From Chitinophaga hostae (GTDB taxonomy: Bacteria; Bacteroidota; Bacteroidia; Chitinophagales; Chitinophagaceae), in assembly GCF_018224885.1 (NCBI RefSeq), contig NZ_JAGTXB010000026.1, positions 1-64,000 of the forward strand: DNA of 64,000 nucleotides, given 5' to 3'. This document shows positions 44,154 through 54,054 of this stretch, piece after piece; the stretch's first letter is position 1; each line of letters opens with the position of its first letter. A program made the translations under genes and the position numbers. The notes beneath the pieces are model-generated. The model did no database searches. It was not told the origin of the DNA and saw only the letters and a list, made by a program, of their open reading frames with translations.

Positions 44154-44571
44154 TGAAACGGAAAATTAGGAATTACCGAGTTGGAAGTTTAGGAAAGTAG
44201 TTCCATTTGGGTGGCTGTAATAGGCTGGAGGCAGGGTACCGGTGGCAGGCAGGCGCAGCAAAAATGAAGAACAGGAAAATCAACTTATAATGGCGGAAGG
44301 AGAAGCGCTGTTCTTCATTTGGCTGCTTTTGAACTGACCGCGACCGGTGTTACAACGGAATGCCTTTGAAAACCTGCTGCTTTTGGCAACCTGGTGTATT
44401 CATCAAAGGATGCCCTGCTTTGATCGCTTTGAATAATCGTGTATTAATGGTGAATTGTTATCGCTAAACTAATGACTTCCCGAAATATCCGTCGGGCAAA
44501 ATGCATATTCGTAGGAGACCAATGTATATTCGTCTTATCTAGTGGTATTCCCGTTAATTTGACCCTGCCGC
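44154..44571. other. Gene-free region with a long hairpin and triple repeat
   Basis: No gene is supported here. A long inverted repeat lies at 44255-44274 and 44308-44326, with 18 pairs plus a one-base bulge (the centre is a perfect AAATGAAGAACAG / CTGTTCTTCATTT) and a 33-base loop. Three TATTCGT-type repeats end at 44492 (TATCCGT), 44512 and 44533, spaced 20 and 21 bases. The region looks like control DNA of a missing gene or a small structured RNA. Confidence 0.45.
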
Positions 44572-44615
44572 CATGAAAAAAGCCGGCGAAGGACGCTTGT
44601 CAGTGCCGGCTTTTT
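44572..44615 (-). terminator. Terminator of the FtsX-type permease gene
   Basis: AAAAAGCCGGC (44577-44587) and GCCGGCTTTTT (44605-44615) form a stem with a 17-base loop, with T runs on both strands. It lies 22 bases beyond the permease stop. Confidence 0.65.
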
Positions 44616-44636
44616 CAGTATATATCGCTGAAACGC

Positions 44637-47009
44637 TTATTCTGCCTTTAAACTCTTTACAGGGTTCATCAGTGCGGCTTTTATCGATTGGAAACTAACG
44701 GTTAGCAACGCAATGATCATGGCGGCCAGGCCCGCCACCGCAAATACCCAAAACTGGATACTTACCCGGTAAGGGTATTTTTCCAGCCATTGGTCCATTG
44801 TATACCAGGCTACCGGGAAAGCTATCAGGGCGGCGATGCCAACCAGCTTGAGGAAGTCGGCCGACAATAACCGGGTAATGCCCGCCACGCTGGCCCCCAA
44901 TGTTTTACGGATGCCTATTTCCTTTGTTCTGCGTTCAGCAGTGTAAGCGGCAAGGCCAAATAAACCAAGACAACTGATCACTATGGCCAGGGAGGCAAAT
45001 AACCGGGAAAGCTGCTGCATCAGGGTTTCATTCTCAAACATCGCGTTGAACTGGTCATCCACAAACCGGTAGCTAAAAGGATAAGCCGGGTTATATTGTT
45101 TCATTACCTCACCAATTTTAGCGATGGCCGCTTCGTTGTCATTGCCGGTGTTCATCCGTACATACAGGAGGTTCGCTGCTTCCGGTATGCAATAAAACAC
45201 TACCGGATCAGGCGCGCCATACATGTTGCCATATACATAGTCTTTTACTACACCCGCTACCCTGGAACGGATCACAGAATCGCCATGTGGGGTCAGCAAT
45301 GTTTTTCCCACCGCGCTTCCTTTTCCCATCAGCTTTTCCAGCGATTGGGTGATCAGCACATCCATGCCATTAGATGCTGCAACAGGCTTGAAATCATTAC
45401 CGGAAACGATTTCCATGCCGGAAGTACTAATGTATTCCGGACCAATAAGCCGTTGCGAAATGAGGATTTTATCAGTAGCCGGTTTACCTTCCCAGCTGAT
45501 ATCGTTGGTATTGTTACCACCATAAATGGTCGTGTGATCTGCCAGTGCAACGTTTTGTACAGTGCCGGTAGCCAGTAGCGCATTTTTAATGGCGGGAAAA
45601 TTTTGTACCATATTCCCTTTGATGGGCATCGAAATCAGGTTGTTTTTATTAAAACCCAGGTTCCTGCTTTTAACATGCTGTATCTGCTGGTAAATGATGG
45701 CGGTGCAGATGATGAGTATGATGGATATGCTGAATTGTGCCACCACCAGGCCTTTGCGGATGAACGTAGCGTTGCCGGTTTTTATTTTTATTCCCTTTAA
45801 TACAAAAACAGGATTGAACGAAGACAGGTACAACGAAGGATAACTGCCCGCTACTACACCACAAACGACCGTGATCAACAGCAACCATCCGATATGTGCC
45901 GGGTTATTCAGACCCACTGTCAGGTTTTTATCTACCAGCGCATTAAAACCGGGTAAAACCAGGAACAGTACTACTACCGCAATAACGGCTGCCAGCAAGG
46001 ACATAAACAATGCCTCGCTGATAAACTGTATGACCAGCTTACTTTTACCTGCGCCCATCACTTTGCGGATACCTACTTCCTTTGCCCGTTTTTCACTGCG
46101 CGCCGTGGCCAGGTTCATAAAATTGATACAGGCTATAAACAGGATAATCCACGCAATCAGGGAAAACAGGTGCACGTATTCAATTCGTCCGCCGCTTTGC
46201 ACACCGTTTTCAAACCGTCCCCGTAAACGCCAGTCCTTCATTGAAAATAAAAAGGCATGGCTAATGGCATCGGGGGCATGATCTTTTATAAAATGCTGCA
46301 GCTGACGGTTGATAGCTGCAAGATCTGCATTGGGAGCAAGTTCTGCGTAGGTGCTGACGGAATTAGCCCCCCAGTTTTTCAGATAAGGATTTTCACGGAA
46401 ATATATTTCATAAGGCGCTACCCAGTCAAACCGTATGCTGGAATTTTCCGGTATATCCTTTATCACACCAGTTACCACATACGGCTGTTTATTATCTACC
46501 ATGACCGTTTTGCCAATCACATTTTTTGTATCACCAAAAAAGTTCTTTGCGGTTTTTTCAGTGATGACAATCGAATATAATTGGGGGAATGCATTAGCAG
46601 CATTACCGGCTATAAACGGAAGCGTGAAAATATCAAACAGGCTGGAATCTGCATACATACCTCCCGCATACAATGTTTTATCTCCAATGCTAAACACGGC
46701 ATTGGTTAAGCCCTCCGAGGCGCGGCAGGTTTGCCGGATACCCGGTAACTCTGCTTTCATAGCGGCAGCCATGGGGGAAGGAGTGGAAGAAAAAGTCCGT
46801 ACGCCATCGTATTCCCAGTTCTCCATCACCTGGTAGATCCGGTCCCTTTTTGCGTGCATTTTGTCAAATGTCACTTCATCTTCTATCCAAAGAAAGATGA
46901 CAGCTGTGCAGGTCAGGCCTATGGCTAACCCAAAAATATTCAGGAAGCTGTAAGTCTTGTTTTTCCAGAGCGTTCTTAGTGTGATCTTGACATAATTTCT
47001 AAACATCAT
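44637..47009 (-). CDS. FtsX/MacB-type ABC transporter permease
   Basis: 790 residues. The N-terminal anchor (KNKTYSFLNIFGLAIGLTCTAVIFLW) is followed by a MacB periplasmic domain, an FtsX block of three helices (about 285-420), a second periplasmic domain and a second FtsX block (about 670-780, with AAYTAERRTKEIGIRKTLGASVAGI). This two-module type is expanded in Chitinophagaceae and is thought to export peptides or antimicrobials or to sense stress, normally with a separate ATPase. No ATPase gene is nearby. A sigma-54-like promoter with tandem sites precedes it. Confidence 0.88.
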   Translation of the reverse strand: MMFRNYVKITLRTLWKNKTYSFLNIFGLAIGLTCTAVIFLWIEDEVTFDKMHAKRDRIYQVMENWEYDGVRTFSSTPSPMAAAMKAELPGIRQTCRASEGLTNAVFSIGDKTLYAGGMYADSSLFDIFTLPFIAGNAANAFPQLYSIVITEKTAKNFFGDTKNVIGKTVMVDNKQPYVVTGVIKDIPENSSIRFDWVAPYEIYFRENPYLKNWGANSVSTYAELAPNADLAAINRQLQHFIKDHAPDAISHAFLFSMKDWRLRGRFENGVQSGGRIEYVHLFSLIAWIILFIACINFMNLATARSEKRAKEVGIRKVMGAGKSKLVIQFISEALFMSLLAAVIAVVVLFLVLPGFNALVDKNLTVGLNNPAHIGWLLLITVVCGVVAGSYPSLYLSSFNPVFVLKGIKIKTGNATFIRKGLVVAQFSISIILIICTAIIYQQIQHVKSRNLGFNKNNLISMPIKGNMVQNFPAIKNALLATGTVQNVALADHTTIYGGNNTNDISWEGKPATDKILISQRLIGPEYISTSGMEIVSGNDFKPVAASNGMDVLITQSLEKLMGKGSAVGKTLLTPHGDSVIRSRVAGVVKDYVYGNMYGAPDPVVFYCIPEAANLLYVRMNTGNDNEAAIAKIGEVMKQYNPAYPFSYRFVDDQFNAMFENETLMQQLSRLFASLAIVISCLGLFGLAAYTAERRTKEIGIRKTLGASVAGITRLLSADFLKLVGIAALIAFPVAWYTMDQWLEKYPYRVSIQFWVFAVAGLAAMIIALLTVSFQSIKAALMNPVKSLKAE

Positions 47010-47050
47010 AGCGGTACACCTTTTATGCGTATAGTGCGGTAGAGACTAGA

Positions 47051-47065
47051 CTAAGATAATGCCAT
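47051..47065 (-). promoter_or_regulatory. Sigma-54-like promoter of the permease gene
   Basis: On the minus strand TGGCATTATCTTAGT (47065-47051) resembles the -24/-12 pattern TGGCAC...TTGC, keeping TGGCA and TnG but not the final C. Transcription would begin near 47040, 30 bases before the ATG. Confidence 0.4.
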
Positions 47066-47106
47066 GGTCTTATGTGTTGATAACTAAATACTTATCATAT
47101 TATCGC

Positions 47107-47143
47107 TGTCCGATTTTAAACAAAGCGTGTCCGGTTTTGAACA
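47107..47143 (-). promoter_or_regulatory. Tandem 16-base dyads upstream of the permease promoter
   Basis: TGTCCGATTTTAAACA (47107-47122) and TGTCCGGTTTTGAACA (47128-47143) are 21 bases apart. Each has imperfect dyad symmetry (TGTYC and GAACA). They lie about 40-80 bases upstream of the sigma-54-like element, the usual place for an NtrC-type activator. Confidence 0.5.
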
Positions 47144-47158
47144 AGCTTTGTCTCCTAA

Positions 47159-50100
47159 CTACGTGGTCCTTTTGGCTTTTTTCAGCGCTATCTTATATTT
47201 ATCGGGAGTCCCTGAAATATTGAGATTCATAAAGCGCACCTTTTTATCCTTGTCCCGGATCTCAATGGCATCTACCTGGTCTACACTTACTTCCTCCTGT
47301 TTCCTGCCAAATAGCGCCTGGAACCCCACCTGCGTCACCATTTTCATGGGAATACGGAGAAAGTAGTTCATGCGCATATCCAGCGACTGGCTGCCGGAAA
47401 CTTCGATATAACCCAGGGAGGAGTTGATGTTCATATTTGGAATTTCCAATACGCCGTTTTTAAACGTCAGCTTATTGCGGAGGGTATCAAAACGTACCAT
47501 GCGCAGGTTCTTGTCTTTGAAGTAACCGGCCATGGCCTGCATAGGACCAAAATCCAGCAACGTGCCGTTATGGATTTCTATATCCATCTGCGATTCAGTT
47601 TCACTGAGCACGGGTGTAAGGTCCGGGTGCATACGCACATAGCTTTTGATATGGCCGCTCAGCGTACCTTTCAGGTTGTTGTTTAATACAAAGTCCTGCC
47701 CGAAATTATCAAATTTGATGAGTAGTTTGGAGATGTCTACCTGCTCCAGGTAGATACCATTTTTAAAGTACAGTTTTTTCGGATCAGCGGCGTTGAACAT
47801 ACCGCGCATGGCTACACGCCCGCCGGCAATATTTACCGAAATGGTGTCTACCTTTATCTTCTGGTCTTCCCGCATATGAATATTGGCGAGCAGGTTTTTT
47901 AACCACAACTTCTTGTACTTGATCTTCTTTATATCCACCTGGGCTTCAAATTCGGAGAACGGGATATTGAATATGTTGAATCCTGCTGCGTGAAGGGAGT
48001 CGTTCTCTTTTACGGTGGTACGTTTAGCCGGAGCCGTGCTGGCCACGGTATGCTCGCTGAAATCGTAGTTCATCAGCTCGTCAATGTCGAGCATAGCGGA
48101 TTTCAGCCGGAAGTAGTTGCTGCGCTTTTGCTTGTTTTTACCCGGGCCAACGGCGTAGCGCATATTCAGATCAAAATCCGTGCGACCTACTTTCCCCGTG
48201 AGCGTATCCACTACAATAAAACGATTATTGCCATAACGTATCCTGCCCGTTACATTTTCTATTTTAATTGGATGTTGCTGCAGCGTACCGGAAATATTGG
48301 CAATGCGGGCATCTATCTTTTTAAAAACAGTATCATACCTGATGGTCATTTTAGATCGCAGCCACACATTATTCGCCTGCTCGTACCAATAACCGGGCGG
48401 GATAAATTTACGTCCCCGCTGACTGATCAGGTCATTCACGGCCAGCCGGTCCGATTTGAAGTCGAAAGCGATTTCGGTATTGCCCTTCCTGACTTTATCA
48501 AACCAGATCAGGTAGTTGTTTAGCCGGCCTTTGAAAGCAAAGCTGCTGCTGTCGATGTTCCCGCTGAAATTGGATACCCTTAAACTGGTATCGTTAATCA
48601 TAACAGCCGCATTAAAATCATGCAGGGCATGCGGGTACTGCTGGAACCTGGCATACAGCTTCTCTACTTTGAAAGTTCCTTTAGGCAAGGGGTTGGGATG
48701 CAATAGTTCTTTGACGGAAGTTTCAAATGCCAGGCCTATATTGAAACCTGTGATCACTTCTTTTGATAACACCGGATGCGCAGCATCAAATCTGTAAAGT
48801 TCTCCCAGCTGTAAACGATTGCTGGAGGCCCCAAAGCTCACCGCTACCCGCTTATTCTGCTGATGAAATAATGCCGGCACATCACTCACGGCCCCATGTG
48901 CGCGTATATCGGAGCTGCCTATACGAAAAGCAATGGAGTCCAGCTGCAATTTTCCCTGCTGTATCTCCGCATGGATATTCATATTTTTAACCGGTAAATG
49001 ATAGCCGGGAATACGGAACTCGAGGTTTTTTACAGTGAGCTCACTCTGCACGCCTTCTTTCAACCTGGCCAGGCTCTCTTCGGGAATGCGCATGTCTACC
49101 AGCTCACGGAAGTTCATATTCAGCTTTATTTCGCCGCTGATCTGCTCCAGGTCTTTGATCCCCAGGAATTCGCCTACAAACCGCAGGTTGAGCTCTGAAT
49201 ACAGTTGCATGATGATCTGCGGATCGGTAAAATTTTTCATTACAAAATTCCCTTTGAAGATGCCGGTGCCCGGTCTTGCATTGAAATTTAGTATATGCAG
49301 TTCAGAGGTTTGCAGGTTATGCGCCGCTCCGTTGGTATAATAACCTTTAAAGCCCAGCTGGTCCACTTTACGGTCCACCTTTTTATTCTGGAACCATACA
49401 TTTTCGCAGCCAAAATTAAACTCCACGAGCGGCATAATGCCTTTGCCTATTTCTCCTTTAACGATGCCATCGAAGAAAATACGGCCGTCATGTTTATACT
49501 TTTCCATCATACCGGCCACATCTTTCGGTACCAGTGCCAGCAGGAGATTCATATCGGGTTTATCGCCTTTTAGCTTGAGGTCTGCATAGTGTTCGCTGAC
49601 GGTTCCCTGCAATTGCAGCGAGGCCTCTTCCAAACGGATAGTGCCGGGAGGGAGGGTTAACAGCTTTTTTTCTTTGTCATAAACGGCGCTTAACTTAAAC
49701 GCCAGCTGCTTATGACGGAACAGGGTAGAATCGGTTTTTCCTGTCACATCTATCAACAGCTTGCTGTCAAGATCTATAGCGATGCGCGCCGAATCCATGG
49801 CAAAAGCAGTTTTTATTTTATCGATATGTGAGGATACCTTCCAACCGGAAGCCCCGTCGAGGTAAGTAACGTCGATGTTTTTCAGGATAACTTTTTTCAG
49901 ATCCAGGTTCAGTGTTTCCGAAGAATCGGCGGGCGCCGAAGGGCCGCTGCTTTTGAATTCATGCGCTTTGATCAGGTCTACATCACCGTTGACATACCGC
50001 TCCATATGTACGCGGCCATTGGCCAGCACAATGATGCGCGCATTATAGTGCTGCTGCAAAACATCGGGCAAACTAAAGCCAACGTATAAACGCTCTACCT

Positions 50101-50368
50101 GGTACAATGGTGTTCCCTGCATTTTTTTATCTCTAAAAAAACGGACATCATGAAGGGCAATAGAGATATATGGAAAGTTGCTGAAAGGAGAAATACTGCT
50201 GCGTGTAATGACCAGCTCTCCCGTAAACTGTTTGTTCAGTTCTTTTACGGCCATCTGGGTGAGCCGCTCCTGTTGACTATATAAGATCCCGCCAGCTATG
50301 ATGATCAAACCCAGAAATATACCTGCAATGATCAACAACAACCTGATGATTTTTTTTCCCCGCTTCAT
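47159..50368 (-). CDS. AsmA-like protein (large envelope protein)
   Basis: 1069 residues from the ATG at 50368; the longer frame gives only extra polar residues. A membrane anchor (IIRLLLIIAGIFLGLIIIAGGILY, residues about 7-30) is followed by a long beta-rich periplasmic part with the AsmA signatures: RSSISPFSNFPYISIALHDVRF, KGTLSGHIKSYVRMHP near the end, and YIEVSGSQSLDMRMNYFLRIPM at about 1000. AsmA-like proteins form hydrophobic grooves and are thought to carry lipids between membranes. Standalone gene, divergent from GH43. Confidence 0.85.
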   Translation of the reverse strand: MKRGKKIIRLLLIIAGIFLGLIIIAGGILYSQQERLTQMAVKELNKQFTGELVITRSSISPFSNFPYISIALHDVRFFRDKKMQGTPLYQVERLYVGFSLPDVLQQHYNARIIVLANGRVHMERYVNGDVDLIKAHEFKSSGPSAPADSSETLNLDLKKVILKNIDVTYLDGASGWKVSSHIDKIKTAFAMDSARIAIDLDSKLLIDVTGKTDSTLFRHKQLAFKLSAVYDKEKKLLTLPPGTIRLEEASLQLQGTVSEHYADLKLKGDKPDMNLLLALVPKDVAGMMEKYKHDGRIFFDGIVKGEIGKGIMPLVEFNFGCENVWFQNKKVDRKVDQLGFKGYYTNGAAHNLQTSELHILNFNARPGTGIFKGNFVMKNFTDPQIIMQLYSELNLRFVGEFLGIKDLEQISGEIKLNMNFRELVDMRIPEESLARLKEGVQSELTVKNLEFRIPGYHLPVKNMNIHAEIQQGKLQLDSIAFRIGSSDIRAHGAVSDVPALFHQQNKRVAVSFGASSNRLQLGELYRFDAAHPVLSKEVITGFNIGLAFETSVKELLHPNPLPKGTFKVEKLYARFQQYPHALHDFNAAVMINDTSLRVSNFSGNIDSSSFAFKGRLNNYLIWFDKVRKGNTEIAFDFKSDRLAVNDLISQRGRKFIPPGYWYEQANNVWLRSKMTIRYDTVFKKIDARIANISGTLQQHPIKIENVTGRIRYGNNRFIVVDTLTGKVGRTDFDLNMRYAVGPGKNKQKRSNYFRLKSAMLDIDELMNYDFSEHTVASTAPAKRTTVKENDSLHAAGFNIFNIPFSEFEAQVDIKKIKYKKLWLKNLLANIHMREDQKIKVDTISVNIAGGRVAMRGMFNAADPKKLYFKNGIYLEQVDISKLLIKFDNFGQDFVLNNNLKGTLSGHIKSYVRMHPDLTPVLSETESQMDIEIHNGTLLDFGPMQAMAGYFKDKNLRMVRFDTLRNKLTFKNGVLEIPNMNINSSLGYIEVSGSQSLDMRMNYFLRIPMKMVTQVGFQALFGRKQEEVSVDQVDAIEIRDKDKKVRFMNLNISGTPDKYKIALKKAKRTT

Positions 50369-50482
50369 GTAAAATGCCTTTCTATGCGATAAAAGTATGA
50401 AAAAAACATGTCGAAAATTTATCATCTCTAGAACGCCACGCGAATTTTATTATTTTTAACGATTCATATTAATTGTAGTTAC

Positions 50483-51466
50483 ATGAAAAGAATAATAGCC
50501 CTGTTATTATTGGCAGGAAGTACACAGCTTAGTATCGCGCAGCAGAAAATGCTGGATAAATTATCCGGTAACCCGGTATTCCCGGGCTGGTACGCTGATC
50601 CGGAAGGAGTCGTGTTTGGTAAACAATACTGGATCTATCCTACCTGGTCCGATGTATATGAACGACAGGTGTTTTTTGATGCCTTTTCTTCTCCCGATCT
50701 TGTTAACTGGACAAAACATCCGCAGATACTGGATACTGCTGCCGTAAAATGGGCCAAACGCGCGATGTGGGCGCCGGCTATCGTGGAAAAAGAGCATCGG
50801 TTTTATTTATTCTTTGGCGCCAACGATATACAAAGCAATGCGGAAACCGGTGGTATCGGTGTGGCGGTGGCTGATAATCCTGCAGGCCCTTTTAAAGATT
50901 ACCTCGGCAAGCCCCTGGTGGATAAGATCATCAACAAGGCGCAACCGATCGATCAGTACGTTTTCCAGGACAGCGATGGTAAATATTACCTCATCTATGG
51001 AGGCTGGGGGCATTGCAATATTGCACAGCTGACAGCTGACTTTACCGGTTTTATTCCTTTTGCAGACGGCACCACCTTCCGCGAAATCACTCCCGAGAAA
51101 TATGTGGAAGGACCTACCATGTTTAAAAAGGATGGTAAATATTATTTTATGTGGTCAGAAGGCGGCTGGACAGGCCCAGATTACAGCGTAGCCTATGCCA
51201 TCGCTGACTCGCCGATGGGGCCGTTTAAACGGATCGGTAAAATACTGGAACAGGATCCGGCCATCGCCACCGGCGCCGGCCATCACTCAGTGATCAGCAT
51301 TCCAAAAGAAAACCGCTGGTATATTGTGTATCATCGCCGCCCGCTGCATGAAAAGGCCGCCAATTCCCGCGAAACCTGTATTGACAGGATGTATTTTGAT
51401 AAAGACGGACATATTAAACCAGTGAAAATTACCCGGGAAGGGGTTACCAAAGCGGTAATCCGTTAG
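50483..51466 (+). CDS. GH43 family glycoside hydrolase, secreted
   Basis: 327 residues with a signal peptide (IIALLLLAGSTQLSIA|QQ). The five-bladed propeller carries the catalytic base in GWYADPEG (D39), a modulating Asp probably in YVFQDSDGKYYLIYGG, and the general acid in YVEGPTMF (E209). GH43 enzymes include beta-xylosidases and arabinofuranosidases. The lack of extra domains fits a small enzyme acting on side chains or oligomers. It is not next to the GH51 or galactosidase genes and no SusC/SusD pair adjoins it. Confidence 0.85.
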   Translation: MKRIIALLLLAGSTQLSIAQQKMLDKLSGNPVFPGWYADPEGVVFGKQYWIYPTWSDVYERQVFFDAFSSPDLVNWTKHPQILDTAAVKWAKRAMWAPAIVEKEHRFYLFFGANDIQSNAETGGIGVAVADNPAGPFKDYLGKPLVDKIINKAQPIDQYVFQDSDGKYYLIYGGWGHCNIAQLTADFTGFIPFADGTTFREITPEKYVEGPTMFKKDGKYYFMWSEGGWTGPDYSVAYAIADSPMGPFKRIGKILEQDPAIATGAGHHSVISIPKENRWYIVYHRRPLHEKAANSRETCIDRMYFDKDGHIKPVKITREGVTKAVIR

Positions 51467-51558
51467 ACAATTTCCCTATCGCGTAAATAATATTCCCGAT
51501 ACGAGTATAAAACCGGTGCTGCCTGCTCCAATTTTGCACCATCAAAAAAAAGTAAAAT

Positions 51559-53994
51559 ATGATCAGGCAGACCGGCTTTTTATGGCTATTAATGACCCTT
51601 CTTTTTTCACCTGCTTTGCTAAAGGCAGAAGAGGAGAATGGAGGGACTATCAGGGGAAAAGTGGTGACTACAGATGGCAGGGCCGCCGCCGACGTGGTAA
51701 TTCTACTCCAGGAAACCGATGAATCAGCGATATCAGAAACAGATGGGTCTTTTACATTTGCACATATCAAACCCGGAAGCTATCATCTTATTGTAACGCT
51801 CATGGGGTATACTCCCATAGAAGAACAGGTGGTAGTGAACGCCGGGAAAACCACTAACATCAGGCTGCAGCTGGCGGTTACCAGTAAGGCCCTCAAAGAG
51901 GTAGTGGTAACCGGCAATCATAACAAATTGATTAAAACCTCCAGCGTGGATGTGGCGAAAATGCCGCTGAAAAACCTGGAGAATCCGCAGGTATATACAA
52001 CTATTACCAAAGACCTGTTACAACAGCAGGTGATATTTTCGGTAGATGATGCACTGAAAAATGCTCCCGGTCTCGCCAGGATGTGGGACGCTACCGGCAG
52101 AGGCGGCGATGGTGGCGGTTATTACAACCTCCGTGGATTTATTACCCAGAGTAAACTGCGTAATGGCCTGGCAGGTAATGTGACCGCTAAAATTGATGCT
52201 TATAACCTGGAACAGGTTGAGGTGATCAAAGGGCCATCCGCTACCTTGTTTGGCAACAGTCTTACTTCCTACGGAGGACTCATCAACCGCGTTACCAAAA
52301 AGCCTTACGATCACTTTGGCGGAGATGTTACCTACTCCATGGGCAGCTATGGTTTTAACCGCATCAGCGCCGATGTAAACACACCGCTGGACAAGGAGAA
52401 AGATGTGTTACTGCGGATCAACACCGCTTACAATTACGAAGGCAGCTGGCAGGATTATGGCTTCAACAAAAACTTTGCATTTGCGCCCAGCTTATCTTAC
52501 CGGGTGAACGACCGCTTGTCTTTCCTCTTTGATGCGGAATTCTCTACCGGCCAGAATACCGGCCTGGGTGTGTTTTTCTTCCCCTATATGCAGCCTGTTG
52601 CCGATCTGGGCACTGATCGCGCCGATGGACTGAAAATAGATTATAAACGTGCCTACGCAAAAAATGATTTGTACCAGACTGCCCGAAACACCAATATTTT
52701 CGGACAGATGAAATACAAATTATCTGAACAGTGGAACATGAGTACCAACGTGAGTTCTACCAACAGTTTTTCAAACGGTCCTTCTCCCTATTTCTATCTC
52801 CTCTCAGATGCAGCTGCCACCGGGGTTGCCGGCGCTAAAGGAAGCAACTATATTTCACGTAACGATCAGTTTACCGACAACAGCAGGGATGCTATCCTGG
52901 AAATACAACAGAATTTCAACGGAGATTTTATGATAGGTAGCCTGAGAAACCGGTTCGTAGGCGGACTGGATTACTTTCATCATAATGCCAACCAGTTCTT
53001 TGGCGGCGGTACCTATGATACCATCCCTTCCCATGGAGATATTCCAACTTATGCTAATTTCAATCGCCGGAACCTGGATACGTTGTACAATAATCACGGG
53101 CTGGCATTTACCTTTCCCATTCGTAATCTTACCAACACCTACAGCGCATATGTATCTGATCTCCTGAACCTGACAGATAACCTGATGGTAATGGCAGCAT
53201 TGAGGGTGGATTACTTTGATAACAAAGGCAGCTACAATGATGTAAAAGGTATTTATGAAGGAGGCTACAATCAAACCGCATTTTCTCCCAAATTGGGAAT
53301 CGTTTATGAGCCGTTGAAAGACCGGATCTCTATATTCGGTAACTACCAGAACGGATTTACCAACCAGGTAGGTACATCTGCCGGAGGCAAAGCGTTTAAA
53401 CCTGAACAGGCCAACCAGTTGGAAGGTGGTGTAAAACTGCAGTTGCTGAACGGCCGTATTAACAGCACGCTCAGCTACTACAGCATCAAAGTAAAAGATG
53501 TACTTCGTCCTGATCAGGCAAATCCCAATTTCTCCGTACAGGATGGAACACAGGTGAGTAAAGGGTTTGAGGCAGAAGTAATTGCCAATCCTTTCCAGGG
53601 ACTTAATATCGTGGCGGGCTTTGCTTACAACGATTCCAAATATGAAGCGGCTGCCAAAGATGTGGAAGGCCTTCGCCCTGCTACTGCCGGTTCACCAACC
53701 CTCGCTAACCTCTGGATCAGTTATCGTATATCCGCCGGCGTTGCAGACGGTCTCGGATTTGGATTTGGCGGTAACTATGCAAGCGACAATAAAATATTGA
53801 ACGACAGAACCGTGGGAACATTTATATTGCCATCCTACACGGTATTAAACGCAAGTATTTTCTACGACCAGCCTCGTTTCCGCGTAGCGTTTAAGATGGA
53901 TAACATTACCGATAAACATTACTGGATTGGTTATACCACCGTGAATCCGCAGAAGCTGAGGAGCTTTACAGGAAGCCTGGCGTTTAAATTCTAA
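51559..53994 (+). CDS. TonB-dependent siderophore-type receptor
   Basis: 811 residues. Signal peptide (FLWLLMTLLFSPALLKA), carboxypeptidase-like N-domain (TIRGKVVTTDGRAAADVVILLQETDESAISETDGSFTF, about 30-112), plug (about 116-245, from EVVVTGN to VEVIKGPSATLFGNS and YGGLINRVTKKP), and a barrel ending SFTGSLAFKF. The plug type is that of siderophore receptors such as FhuA and FoxA, so iron import is the likely task. A bidirectional terminator and a convergent MFS exporter follow. Confidence 0.9.
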   Translation: MIRQTGFLWLLMTLLFSPALLKAEEENGGTIRGKVVTTDGRAAADVVILLQETDESAISETDGSFTFAHIKPGSYHLIVTLMGYTPIEEQVVVNAGKTTNIRLQLAVTSKALKEVVVTGNHNKLIKTSSVDVAKMPLKNLENPQVYTTITKDLLQQQVIFSVDDALKNAPGLARMWDATGRGGDGGGYYNLRGFITQSKLRNGLAGNVTAKIDAYNLEQVEVIKGPSATLFGNSLTSYGGLINRVTKKPYDHFGGDVTYSMGSYGFNRISADVNTPLDKEKDVLLRINTAYNYEGSWQDYGFNKNFAFAPSLSYRVNDRLSFLFDAEFSTGQNTGLGVFFFPYMQPVADLGTDRADGLKIDYKRAYAKNDLYQTARNTNIFGQMKYKLSEQWNMSTNVSSTNSFSNGPSPYFYLLSDAAATGVAGAKGSNYISRNDQFTDNSRDAILEIQQNFNGDFMIGSLRNRFVGGLDYFHHNANQFFGGGTYDTIPSHGDIPTYANFNRRNLDTLYNNHGLAFTFPIRNLTNTYSAYVSDLLNLTDNLMVMAALRVDYFDNKGSYNDVKGIYEGGYNQTAFSPKLGIVYEPLKDRISIFGNYQNGFTNQVGTSAGGKAFKPEQANQLEGGVKLQLLNGRINSTLSYYSIKVKDVLRPDQANPNFSVQDGTQVSKGFEAEVIANPFQGLNIVAGFAYNDSKYEAAAKDVEGLRPATAGSPTLANLWISYRISAGVADGLGFGFGGNYASDNKILNDRTVGTFILPSYTVLNASIFYDQPRFRVAFKMDNITDKHYWIGYTTVNPQKLRSFTGSLAFKF

Positions 53995-54007
53995 CGATGA
54001 TTCATGT

Positions 54008-54054
54008 GATGAATGTGATTATCGTGATGAGATAATCACATTCATCATCGTTTT
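54008..54054. terminator. Bidirectional terminator between receptor and MFS genes
   Basis: GATGAATGTGATTATC (54008-54023) pairs with GATAATCACATTCATC (54031-54046), and a T run follows on the plus strand. The stop of the MFS gene (54019) lies within the left arm. Confidence 0.75.

Noticed and set aside
44573-44700. Short open frame starting MKKAGEGRLS
   Set aside because: It is built on the terminator hairpin of the permease gene and runs antisense to the end of that gene.
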